Assembly: GCA_029861675.1 (NCBI GenBank)
Contig: JAOTYV010000043.1
Location: 1 to 22,738 of the forward strand
Direction: 5' to 3'
Source of the DNA: Alphaproteobacteria bacterium
GTDB lineage: Bacteria; Pseudomonadota; Alphaproteobacteria; UBA8366
DNA: 22,738 nucleotides
The notes under the pieces are model-generated. The model searched no databases. It was given only the letters and a program-made list of their open reading frames with translations, and was not told the origin of the DNA. This document shows, piece by piece, positions 1 through 6,672 of this stretch (position 1 is the first letter of the stretch; every line of letters starts with the position of its first letter). The position numbers and the translations under genes were made by a program.

Positions 1-50
1 ATTGACACGTTAAGTGTCTAGCCGTGGCGGTCGGGTGTCGTTACCGTCGG
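1..50. mobile_element. Terminal fragment of an IS6-family element, cut by the window edge
   Basis: The first 16 bases repeat the inverted-repeat end of the element at 2570-2938, and similarity to that element's subterminal sequence continues to about position 50 (shared segments include GTGTCG and TACCGTCG). The outermost two bases lie outside the window. Only the end is present; no transposase sequence follows before the next repeat element begins near 69. It is a relic. Confidence 0.55.
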
Positions 51-68
51 AATATGACCCTGATATCC

Positions 69-211
69 GGCATTGTCAGAGTAAACTTAAATACTCTATT
101 CGAACGTCACCGTCGCATTTCGCCGCCATTGATTTCTCGAGATTTTTTCACATCGATCCGAGTGGTTCGGCGGCCACCTTAAGTATTCAAGATTTTGCTC
201 TGACACTGCCC
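69..211. repeat. Short element with imperfect terminal inverted repeats, copy 1
   Basis: The left end reads GGCATTGTCAGAGTAAAC and the reverse complement of the right end reads GGGCAGTGTCAGAGCAAAAT, an imperfect inverted repeat about 20-30 bp long bounding roughly 143 bp. A second copy with the same layout and orientation lies at 5709-5850; the two are similar through the interior and strongest over the right half (the GATCCGAG..GGCCACCT..AAGTATTCAA..TTTTGCTC blocks). It has no coding capacity and looks like a MITE-type non-autonomous element. No target duplication is evident, and I do not recognise the parent family. Confidence 0.6.
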
Positions 212-245
212 CTCAGACCGTATCTTCGCAGCCCGAGTCAGGTTT

Positions 246-258
246 GTCTGACAGCACC
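246..258. repeat. Solo inverted-repeat end resembling the intact IS6 element at 10452-11257
   Basis: The sequence GTCTGACAGCACC is the exact reverse complement of the first 13 bases of the element at 10452. Its outer end points right, directly into the coding remnant that follows. Sequence to its left (213-245) shows only weak similarity to the interior of that element. It is probably the leftover end of a related insertion whose body has been lost. Confidence 0.4.
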
Positions 259-344
259 GCATCGTGTTCATCTACAAGGGGCTGGATCGCGAGGCCATCG
301 AAAGTACCTTCCGGACTATGGTTCTAGACGCCGGCGCCGCATAG
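255..344 (+). pseudogene. 3' remnant of a CobW-type GTPase gene
   Basis: An open frame ending in TAG at 342-344 encodes about 29 residues beginning HRIVFIYKGLDREAIEST. This matches the usual end of CobW C-terminal domains, where an [RH]-[LI]-V-F-I strand is followed by a D-R-x-A-[LI]-E helix near the C-terminus. CobW/COG0523 proteins are P-loop GTPases with metallochaperone roles. Everything upstream, including the whole G domain, is missing. The break coincides with the solo IS end at 246-258, so an IS-linked deletion is the likely cause. The stop lies 12 bases before the aldolase start, so the two genes were probably once in one operon. The assignment rests on a short peptide. Confidence 0.5.
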
Positions 345-356
345 AAGGGTTCAAAG

Positions 357-1073
357 ATGATACCAACCAATCGAATAAAGCTGGCGATGCGGGAAGACCG
401 CAAGGCCTATGGCGTGCGGCTTACCTTTCCCGCTCCCGAAATTGTCGAGATGCTGGCGCCAGCCGGATTGGACTTCATCTTTCTCGACTGCGAACACGGC
501 ATCCTGGATATGCCATCTATAGAGAATGTGTGCCGCGCCGCCGATCTGACGCACCAAACGCCGATCGCACGCATACCCGACATTGGCACGGGCACAATTA
601 CCCAGTTTCTCGACCGCGGCGTCCGGGGAATCATCGGTCCGCATATTGAAACTTTGGCCGATGCAAAGCAGTTGGCCGATAGCTGTCTGTTCGGTCCGGA
701 CGGACATCGCTCCTTTGGTGGCGGTCGGGGCACCAACTATCAGAATGGCATCGAAGACATGCCGGCATTCCTGAAAGCCTGCAACGAAAGTGTGCTCGTC
801 GGCGCTATGCTGGAAAGCGCGCAGGCGGTTGAGAATTTGGACGATATTTTATCAGTACCGGGCATCGACTATCTGATGTTTGGGCCGGCCGACTTCGCAC
901 AAGACCTCGGCTATCCGGGTGAACCGTCCCATCCGGAGGTGATGAAAGTGACGCAGGCGGCGACGGCGCGCATTCATGAGGCGGGCAAGCCGATGCGCGA
1001 GGACATCATGGCATTCACCAGCGTAAAGAACCTGCTGGTGGACGGCGCGCGGAGTTTTGTTGCCGACCAGTAA
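357..1073 (+). CDS. HpcH/HpaI-family aldolase
   Basis: This 238-residue protein is a class II (metal-dependent) HpcH/HpaI aldolase, a family that cleaves or forms 4-hydroxy-2-oxo acids to give pyruvate or a related keto acid plus an aldehyde; it is expected to be cytoplasmic. The expected active-site set is present: the DCEHG motif with His47, Arg72 in ARIPD, and the metal ligands Glu153 (in LESAQAVEN) and Asp179 (in FGPADF). The spacing matches E. coli HpaI. The ATG is preceded by GAAGGG about seven bases upstream. At 238 residues it is slightly short, mostly at the C-terminus, where it ends RSFVADQ close to an IS6 remnant. It follows the CobW relic and lies in a neighbourhood of acyl-CoA enzymes, so a role in cleaving a hydroxy-keto or hydroxyacyl intermediate is plausible. 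Its substrate is not predictable from sequence. Confidence 0.85.
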   Translation: MIPTNRIKLAMREDRKAYGVRLTFPAPEIVEMLAPAGLDFIFLDCEHGILDMPSIENVCRAADLTHQTPIARIPDIGTGTITQFLDRGVRGIIGPHIETLADAKQLADSCLFGPDGHRSFGGGRGTNYQNGIEDMPAFLKACNESVLVGAMLESAQAVENLDDILSVPGIDYLMFGPADFAQDLGYPGEPSHPEVMKVTQAATARIHEAGKPMREDIMAFTSVKNLLVDGARSFVADQ

Positions 1074-1158
1074 ATTTGAGCCGATCCGAGTAGACCGAAC
1101 CGCTGTTGCACTGTGCGGGGGTACTGTCACGTTAACTTGCGTATTCAAACTCTATAGG

Positions 1159-1176
1159 GTTGGCGGATGCGCCAAC
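1159..1176 (+). promoter_or_regulatory. Hairpin with the transposase start codon in its loop (deleted IS6 copy)
   Basis: GTTGGCG-GATG-CGCCAAC forms a perfect 7-bp stem with a four-base loop, and the ATG of the transposase frame occupies loop positions 2-4. The same 18 bases occur at 9977-9994. In an mRNA entering from outside, this fold would hide the start codon; this is inference. Confidence 0.5.
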
Positions 1177-1511
1177 TCTCATTCAAACGCCGGGGCTTTG
1201 TGCCAACCTGGATTGTTACCGGCAAGTTGCGATCTTACCGATCCGCCTTTCGATCGATCGGCCTGAGGGCGGTCCACGACCAGGGCCTGAGAGCGAACAA
1301 CCGCGCTGAAAACTCACATCAGCCCTTCCGAAGACGAAAGCGAAAAATCCAGCGCTTTAAATCGCCAGGGTCTGCACAGCGTTTCCTGTCCGTCCCTGCC
1401 GCGACCTACAACACCTTCTATCACCAACGTCACCTTCTCAGACGGCCCACCTATAAGCAGCTTCGGTCGGGGTCCTTCGATGCTTGGTCCCGCGCTACGG
1501 CTACTGCATGA
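1167..1511 (+). pseudogene. IS6-family transposase, internally deleted in frame
   Basis: The 114-residue frame starts MRQLSFKR, like the transposase start at 9985, then jumps directly into the second half of the catalytic domain (RGFVPTWIVTGKLRSYRSAF, then NNRAENSHQPFRRRK and the usual IS6 C-terminus). The join lies at a short direct similarity around TCAAGCG/TCAAACG, which in the longer copy occurs both after MRQLSFKR and before the QGF segment. The helix-turn-helix and the first catalytic Asp are gone, and the second Asp (IVTDK in relatives) is Gly here. The third residue, Glu in NRAEN, remains. It cannot be an active transposase. Confidence 0.8.
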
Positions 1512-1565
1512 CGATAATTAATATCAGCCGTCCCCATAACCAAATCGAGTTAACGTGACAACGCC

Positions 1566-1737
1566 AGACAAAATGCTAGACAAGTCCCGCGCCTCTTTCC
1601 ACCATGCAAAAGTTGCGGGGATGACGACACAGGTAGAAGGACTGGATGACTGCGGCACCCGCTTAAGAGCTCAAATCGATATTTTTAAGAGCGATGTCCA
1701 GCAACCCCGCGGATCGGAGGAACTACTGTGGCTATGA
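1566..1737 (+). pseudogene. Possible 3' fragment of an unidentified gene cut by the IS6 remnant
   Basis: An open frame runs out of the IS right end at 1565 and stops with TGA at 1735-1737, overlapping the GTG start of the next gene (1728). Such a stop/start overlap is typical of translationally coupled operon genes. The peptide contains GLDDCGTRLRAQIDIF and ends EELLWL. I do not recognise it. It could be the tail of a gene once upstream of the ThuA-domain gene, or a chance frame. Confidence 0.3.
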
Positions 1738-2552
1738 CCCAGCGCGCCCATCTCATCACTGGGGGATTTCCTCCTGGCTCCGCCGCGGGACACGATATGG
1801 ATTACGCCCGCTTGCAACTCTTGCAAATGCTGCGAGCTAAGGACCATCTCACGGTCACCGCTGCAAACGATTTCCAAGATATCGAACGTTGGCTACCTGG
1901 GACCGACCTTCTGATAACATATGTTGCCGGGCCCTACCCCGCAGGAACAGGTAATGAAGCGTTATTGAACTGGTTGGAGAATGGCGGCCGTTGGTTCGCC
2001 CTTCACGGGACGTCAGGAGGAAAGGCTGTCAAAACTGAAAACAAAGGCCTTCCCGTTAAGAAAATGGTCAAAGCTGAACATCACCAAACGTTGGGATGCT
2101 TTTTTCTCAATCACCCGCCGCTGCGTGAGTTTCAGGTATCCGTCGCCGGCGACCATCGCGTCACGCGAGATCTGCCCAAACGCTTCACCGTCCGAGATGA
2201 ACTCTACCTCATTGAACTTCAGGACCCGCACGCCAGCCGTATTCTTTTGACAACCGAGCTCGCAGAGGACCCTTCTCCTCCTGGGTTCGGATTCTTCTAT
2301 GACGAGGATACCTCGTTGCAACCCGACGGAAAAACACGGGTGCTCGGTTACTCGCGCGAAATGGGGCGAGGAGAGGTCGTATACATTGGATTAGGACACT
2401 GCCACGCAAATCGCACCGATAGCCGGTCATCGGTAGATCCAAGCATCCATCCTGAAAGAACCATGCCGCCCGAATTCCGTGGGGTTTGGGAAACTGATGT
2501 ATTTGCGCTCTTGCTACAAAACGCTATCGCTTGGGGAACCGACAAACGCTAA
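1728..2552 (+). CDS. ThuA-domain protein (glutamine-amidotransferase-like fold)
   Basis: This 274-residue protein resembles ThuA-like proteins, named after a rhizobial trehalose-utilisation gene; the domain has a class I glutamine-amidotransferase-like fold and its biochemical role is often unknown. Features seen are an N-terminal strand-loop (HLITGGFPPG), a central D-x-L-I-T-Y segment followed by LLNWLENGGRWFALHGTSG, and a C-terminal stretch with GFGFFYDEDTSL, TRVLGYSREMGRGEVVYIG and GHCHANR. No signal peptide or membrane segment is visible. The GTG at 1728 is preferred because GGAGG (1716-1720) sits seven bases upstream; an in-frame ATG at 1734 is the alternative. It is flanked by deleted IS6 elements on both sides, so its original operon has been broken up. 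Whether it acts with the acyl-CoA genes is unknown. Confidence 0.75.
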   Translation: MAMTQRAHLITGGFPPGSAAGHDMDYARLQLLQMLRAKDHLTVTAANDFQDIERWLPGTDLLITYVAGPYPAGTGNEALLNWLENGGRWFALHGTSGGKAVKTENKGLPVKKMVKAEHHQTLGCFFLNHPPLREFQVSVAGDHRVTRDLPKRFTVRDELYLIELQDPHASRILLTTELAEDPSPPGFGFFYDEDTSLQPDGKTRVLGYSREMGRGEVVYIGLGHCHANRTDSRSSVDPSIHPERTMPPEFRGVWETDVFALLLQNAIAWGTDKR

Positions 2553-2554
2553 CC

Positions 2555-2569
2555 GGGCAGTGTCAGGGC
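2555..2569. repeat. Solo terminal repeat of the short inverted-repeat element
   Basis: GGGCAGTGTCAGGGC differs by one base from the terminal repeat of the short element at 69-211 (GGGCAGTGTCAGAGC). It begins three bases after the ThuA-gene stop codon and ends exactly where the inverted repeat of the IS6 relic at 2570 begins. I do not see its partner end. It suggests the IS6 element landed in a third copy of the short repeat. Confidence 0.45.
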
Positions 2570-2938
2570 GGCATTGACACGTTAAGTGGGTGGCCGCGGC
2601 AGTCAGGTGTCGCTACCGTCGCCACCCGCGAAGAGCGGCTGTCCGCCTTCCATGATCAGGGGCTGCGGGCAAACAATCGGGCCGAAAACCCGCACCAGCC
2701 GGTTCGGCGACAAGAGCAAAAACAGCAGCGGTTCAAGTCGCCTGGATCAGCCCAACGCTTCCTGGCAATTCACGCCCCTGTCCAAAACGCCTTCTACGTC
2801 CAACGCCATCTACTGCCACGCCGCATCTTCAAAATGTTTCGGGCCGAGACGTTTGCCGTCTGGCAGCAGAGTTGCCTCGCAGCCTGATCCAAGGTCTGGC
2901 GCTTTGCAGCCAACCACCGCAGTTAACGTGTCAATGCC
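2570..2938 (+). mobile_element. IS6-family deletion derivative bounded by near-perfect inverted repeats
   Basis: The left end is GGCATTGACACGTTAAGT and the right end, read inward, is GGCATTGACACGTTAACT, 17 of 18 identical. The 369-bp body keeps only the end of the transposase gene. The left subterminal region matches the fragment at 1-50, so those two form one isoform. The flanking octamers differ, so no target duplication remains. Confidence 0.75.
2636..2887 (+). pseudogene. C-terminal fragment of an IS6-family transposase
   Basis: The frame encodes about 83 residues beginning RLSAFHDQGLRANNRAEN and continuing through FKSPGSAQRFLAIHAPVQN to a stop at 2885-2887. It is closely similar to the same region of the deleted transposase at 1167-1511. 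The catalytic Glu (RAEN) is kept but both catalytic Asp residues and the DNA-binding domain are absent. The frame is open further upstream (to 2531), but that part is not transposase-like. Confidence 0.7.
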
Positions 2939-2995
2939 GTTCAATCTGTCCAATGTTTTGGGGAGTAGCTCAATGTTCAAAGTTACAAGCTTGTT

Positions 2996-5635
2996 TCACA
3001 GAACTCCGGCTTCCATCAGGCAGCTTAATTCTGCGTCATTATGCCCGAGTTCCTCGCCATATATATCCCAGTTGTGCTCGCCGATCAGGGGCGCCCGCCG
3101 GGAGATACGCCAGGGCGACCCATTGTGGATCGCGGCGGCGCCTGGATATTTAAAGCTGCGACCAAGTTCTGGATGTTCGACATCGACCCAGAAACCGCGA
3201 TCCGCCAGATGGCCGTCGTCGATTAGCTCGTCAGGCGCACGGACTGCGCCCCAGTTGAACTGCCGCGCCTGGCCGCCATGCGCCACTTCCGCTTGCGGCA
3301 GGTGAGCAACGAACCTGGCGATCACCGCGTCGATATGCGCCACATGCTCGACAAAACCCTTTGCGCTGGCATAGCGTTCGTCAGCGAGGTCTTCCGCCAG
3401 GCCGTGCTCCGCCATCCAGGCCACGAGGTCGGGAAAGCGGCGGAAAGGCACGCGGTTTGCCTGCGCGTTGACGTATCGGCCATCGGCGCAGCGCATTTGC
3501 GCTGGCGGCGTGGGTTCCATCTGTGCATGGCGGCCGGTTTGCCGGATGACGACCTTGCCGTGGTAGAGGTACGTCGGGATATGCATCTCGGTGGTCACGG
3601 CGCAGCAATCATGCACGGAGACGTCAACGTGTTGGCCACGTCCCGACTTATCGCGGTGAAGAAGTGCCGCCGCGATCGCCAAATAAGCGAAATTGCAGGC
3701 GGTGTGCCAGGCATTGCCGCCGCCGGGCGCAATGGGAACTTGCTCTGGATCGTCCGACGCGTCGTATCCGCAACATCCCATGAATCCGCCAGCTGCCATA
3801 TGGACCAGATCGCTGGAGATGTAGTCGCGCCATGGTCCTGTTTGGCCGAACGGCGTGATGGAACACAAGATAAGTTCCGGGTTCGCAACCTTGAGCGCGC
3901 CGTAGTCCAGGCCCAGCTTGGCCAGGTATCCCGGAGCGAACGTTTCCAGAACGACATCGGCCTTTGCGGCCAGTCGGCGGAACAAGCTGCGGCCGTCCTC
4001 GGTCTCGAGGTTCAAGGTTATGCCGCGCTTAGACGTGTTGTAATGCCAGAAGGCCAGGCTGCGTTCCCGATCCGCCCGGTCGTCGAGGAACGGGCCGACC
4101 GTTCGCGTCGCTTCACCACCGGGTGGCTCGATTTTGATCACATCGGCGCCGAGATCGCCCATCAACTTGCCGCAAAACTGCCCCTTCTCATCGGCAAGTT
4201 CGAGCATGCGCAGACCGGCAAGCGTCGCTGACGCCGTATCGTCGTCTTTCGCCTTGGCAGGCGTTTTGGCCGGCTTAGGTCGCGGCGGCGAAACCGATCC
4301 GACCGGCGCGTCTCGTATCATCTCTTCGATGTAGTCGAAGCGTTTCATTGTCTTAGGCCAGAAGATATTGTTCTCAATGCCTTCGACGACATCGTCATGG
4401 GAGAGGCCAAGGAGGCCTTCAAGGACTTCCCGGGTATGTTGACCAATCAGGGGTGCCGCACTCGTATGTACTGCCGGCGTTTCGGATAGCTTGAAGGGCG
4501 CATTCTGAAATTTGCGACGCCCGAGCACGGGATGGTCCATTTCAGTGAACAACGCCCGGTGGCAAAGCTGCGGATCGTTTTTGACTCGGTCTTCGGTGCT
4601 TTGAATCGGCATCGCCCGCACACCGGATGCCTGGCACACCTCCATGACCGCGTATTTGTCGAGCGTTAGCGTCCACCCCTCGATGTGCCGGTCCAGCGTT
4701 TCCTGGTGCTCCAAACGACCGGAGAGGGTCTCGAACTTCGAATCCGCCGCCCAAGATGGCGATCCCATGACTTCGACGAGTTTGCGCCACTCCGTATCTG
4801 TGAAACATACGATCGAGCACCAGTCGTTATACCCGCCGCCTTTGGTTCGGTAGGCATTGTGCGGCGCCGTCGTGGGCCCCCGATAGTTGTTCAAGATCGG
4901 TGTGCCGGGCCAATGGGCACGGTTACCGGGTGGAAACCCCTCGCGCCGGGATTCGCGGCCGTTGACCGTAACGTCCAGCAGGGCCGGCCCATTCAACGTC
5001 ACGCCAATCATCATCTGCGACAGGTCGACGTGCTGCCCCAGGCCGGTTCGATTACGCCGGTATAGTGCCCCCATCACCGCATAGGCGATGTTCGTGCCGC
5101 CGAGGTCATCGAGAATCGACCAGCCCCATCCCGCTGGCGGCTTGTCCGGCAAGCCGGATGAAAACGTCATGCCGGAAAACGCCTGCGCCGTCGGTCCCAT
5201 AGTCGTGTAATCGCTTTGACGCCCGGTATGGCCAAGCCCGGACTGCGAGACATAGACGATGTCGGGTTTGATATTGCGCATAACATCGTATCCGAGGCCC
5301 CAGCTTCGCAGCGCTTTGGGGCTGAAATTCTCCACCACCACGTCCGAGATCGAGACCAGGCGCTTGATCACGTTCAGCCCCGTCTCGCTCCGCATGTTGA
5401 TGGTGATGCTTTTCTTGTTTGGGTTAGTGTCGTTGAAGGTTGGGGAGGAATTGAGGCTGTGCTCGATGCCTTCCGGAGTCACAGCGGTCATGCGTCCACG
5501 TTCGTTGGCCGGCCATTCCACTTTGATGATTTCCGCGCCCAACGCGCCCAGCCAGCGGGTCGACCACGGCCCCGCCCGAACCCAAGTAAAATCAAGTACG
5601 CGTATTCCGTCCAACGCCTTGGGCGATGACGTCAT
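2996..5635 (-). CDS. Tandem-fused class III CoA-transferase (CaiB/BaiF), active half first
   Basis: The 879-residue protein contains two complete CaiB/BaiF domains, against about 400 residues for a single-domain relative. The N-terminal half spans roughly 1-430, a Pro/Ala/Lys-rich linker (PPRPKPAKTPAKAK) spans about 450-465, and the C-terminal half runs from about 472 to the end. Family members move CoA between carboxylic acids, or racemise acyl-CoA, through an aspartyl-CoA thioester. In the N-half the catalytic Asp aligns with Asp176 (WSILDDLGG), using the spacing to the GLGQHVDLS motif. In the C-half the aligned segment is GGGNAWHTACN, with no Asp. Start: ATG at 5635 follows GGAG at a good distance; an upstream TTG at 5668 lacks one. 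The gene runs in the same direction as the broken MaoC gene and diverges from the second fusion. Confidence 0.85.
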   Translation of the reverse strand: MTSSPKALDGIRVLDFTWVRAGPWSTRWLGALGAEIIKVEWPANERGRMTAVTPEGIEHSLNSSPTFNDTNPNKKSITINMRSETGLNVIKRLVSISDVVVENFSPKALRSWGLGYDVMRNIKPDIVYVSQSGLGHTGRQSDYTTMGPTAQAFSGMTFSSGLPDKPPAGWGWSILDDLGGTNIAYAVMGALYRRNRTGLGQHVDLSQMMIGVTLNGPALLDVTVNGRESRREGFPPGNRAHWPGTPILNNYRGPTTAPHNAYRTKGGGYNDWCSIVCFTDTEWRKLVEVMGSPSWAADSKFETLSGRLEHQETLDRHIEGWTLTLDKYAVMEVCQASGVRAMPIQSTEDRVKNDPQLCHRALFTEMDHPVLGRRKFQNAPFKLSETPAVHTSAAPLIGQHTREVLEGLLGLSHDDVVEGIENNIFWPKTMKRFDYIEEMIRDAPVGSVSPPRPKPAKTPAKAKDDDTASATLAGLRMLELADEKGQFCGKLMGDLGADVIKIEPPGGEATRTVGPFLDDRADRERSLAFWHYNTSKRGITLNLETEDGRSLFRRLAAKADVVLETFAPGYLAKLGLDYGALKVANPELILCSITPFGQTGPWRDYISSDLVHMAAGGFMGCCGYDASDDPEQVPIAPGGGNAWHTACNFAYLAIAAALLHRDKSGRGQHVDVSVHDCCAVTTEMHIPTYLYHGKVVIRQTGRHAQMEPTPPAQMRCADGRYVNAQANRVPFRRFPDLVAWMAEHGLAEDLADERYASAKGFVEHVAHIDAVIARFVAHLPQAEVAHGGQARQFNWGAVRAPDELIDDGHLADRGFWVDVEHPELGRSFKYPGAAAIHNGSPWRISRRAPLIGEHNWDIYGEELGHNDAELSCLMEAGVL

Positions 5636-5708
5636 GGGTGTTCTCCACTTGTGCGGTGTGCTGTTCAACGACAGTGCGCTTGAAGAATATCGACATATTT
5701 CACAATTT

Positions 5709-5850
5709 GGCAGCTTCAGAGCAAAATTGATTCTTTGCCCAAACGTCGGAGTCGTATTTCGTCGCTATTGATTTTACGAGATTTCTACGGATGGATCCGA
5801 GCGGTTAGACGGCCACCTCAAGTATTCAAAGTTTTGCTCTTACACTGCCC
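5709..5850. repeat. Short element with imperfect terminal inverted repeats, copy 2
   Basis: The left end reads GGCAGCTTCAGAGCAAAA and the reverse complement of the right end GGGCAGTGTAAGAGCAAAA. The interior matches the copy at 69-211 in the same orientation. It lies between the first CoA-transferase fusion and the broken MaoC gene, and its right end stops three bases short of the MaoC stop codon. It may have separated two genes that were once closely spaced. No coding capacity and no clear target duplication are seen. Confidence 0.6.
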
Positions 5851-5852
5851 GT

Positions 5853-6395
5853 CTAACTGATCGCTGACGCCGAACCGACGATGACTACCATGCCATCGTC
5901 TTTTCCCATCCACACGGTGATGAATGCCCGACCGGCCTGCTCGTGCGTGATCACGCCTTTCGCCGCAACGCGGTCATCAGGCCACACGATATTCGTGAAA
6001 TTCACATCGGGCGTTCCGCCTTCGTAGTAGCCGCGGCCGAAGCGCTACTCAAGCGTCTCGCCGATGAGTGACATGGTCATCCAGCCACCGAACACGACCT
6101 CCTCAAAACCGAGTTCCTCCGACGCCTCCTTATCCGTGTGATAGCTCCGGTTTCCATGAAAAAACACGCCGCACATCTCCAGATCAATCTTGCGAGCGAC
6201 GCTAGAGATGGGCTCTCCATGGGGCACCTCGAACTTGCGGACACCTTGATTCTTCTTCGGGTCGCGCAAGGCAACTTTCCCCGAGTTCTGACTCAACAGG
6301 AAACTCTGGTAGTGGATACCGCGAACGATTAGCTCCTCCCCGTCGTAGAGGTTCACGTCCTGTTTGACCGGCATTGTGGGGTAAAGCGGACGCAT
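5853..6395 (-). pseudogene. MaoC-type acyl-CoA hydratase gene interrupted by an amber codon
   Basis: From ATG at 6393-6395 the frame encodes 116 residues, meets TAG at 6045-6047, and then stays open in the same frame for 63 more codons to TAG at 5853-5855. Both parts belong to one MaoC (hot-dog fold) protein: before the stop are YHTDKEASEELGFEEVVFGG and WMTMSLIGETLE, after it RFGRGYYEGG, PDVNFTNIVWPDDRV and GVITHEQAGRAF, which is the expected order of family features. MaoC proteins hydrate 2-enoyl-CoA. The His-x-Asp pair is in the first part, but the core strands after the stop would be lost, so the shortened product is unlikely to fold. No frameshift is needed, so one substitution explains the break. 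The start has a modest AAGG about a dozen bases upstream. Confidence 0.75.
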
Positions 6396-6642
6396 TCCGG
6401 GTTGGCCTTTTTTGTCGCGTGCTGACCCGATACGGAAACCTGGATATTTGTGTTAGAATTTTTGAGTGAAATGAACCTTGCGCACTAAGCAAATGCGCAG
6501 TGGTTTTGTCGGGCCGAGGATTGGCGGGACCAGCGAATTGACCAGATCGACGCTAGTGTCATTTGGGGCTGGCGCGGTTGCTCCCATTAACGGCAATAAA
6601 TTGCCTTTCCTAGGATAGCGGCATCAATGGAAGGACGTTTCA
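6396..6642. other. Divergent intergenic region between MaoC and the second CoA-transferase
   Basis: This 247-base stretch separates two divergent transcription units and should contain both promoters. It is more AT-rich than the genes around it. The palindrome TGCGCA occurs twice (6479-6484 and 6494-6499), 15 bases apart start to start, which could be a hairpin or a pair of operator half-sites. GGAAGGAC (6629-6636) is a clear ribosome-binding site for the plus-strand gene. I see no gene and no convincing -35/-10 pair. Confidence 0.35.
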
Positions 6643-6672
6643 ATAGTAAGTGCACTGGATGGCCTGAAGGTT

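Larger units (their letters stand above)
1120..1565 (+). mobile_element. IS6-family element with internal deletion, bounded by both inverted repeats
   Basis: The right end, read inward, is GGCGTTGTCACGTTAACT (1565-1548) and the left end is GGTACTGTCACGTTAACT (1120-1137), matching at 15 of 18 positions. The element spans 446 bp where IS6 elements are usually about 800 bp. The left part carries the transposase start and its hairpin, as in the copy at 9938-10451. The missing middle would encode most of the catalytic domain. The 8-bp flanks on the two sides differ, so no target duplication is preserved. Confidence 0.75.

Noticed and set aside
14..649. A 211-codon plus-strand frame across the left edge
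   Set aside because: It crosses repeat elements, the CobW relic in another frame and the start of the aldolase gene. It shows no family features.
3278..4231. A 317-codon plus-strand frame opposite the first CoA-transferase fusion
   Set aside because: Antisense to a well-supported gene and without motifs.
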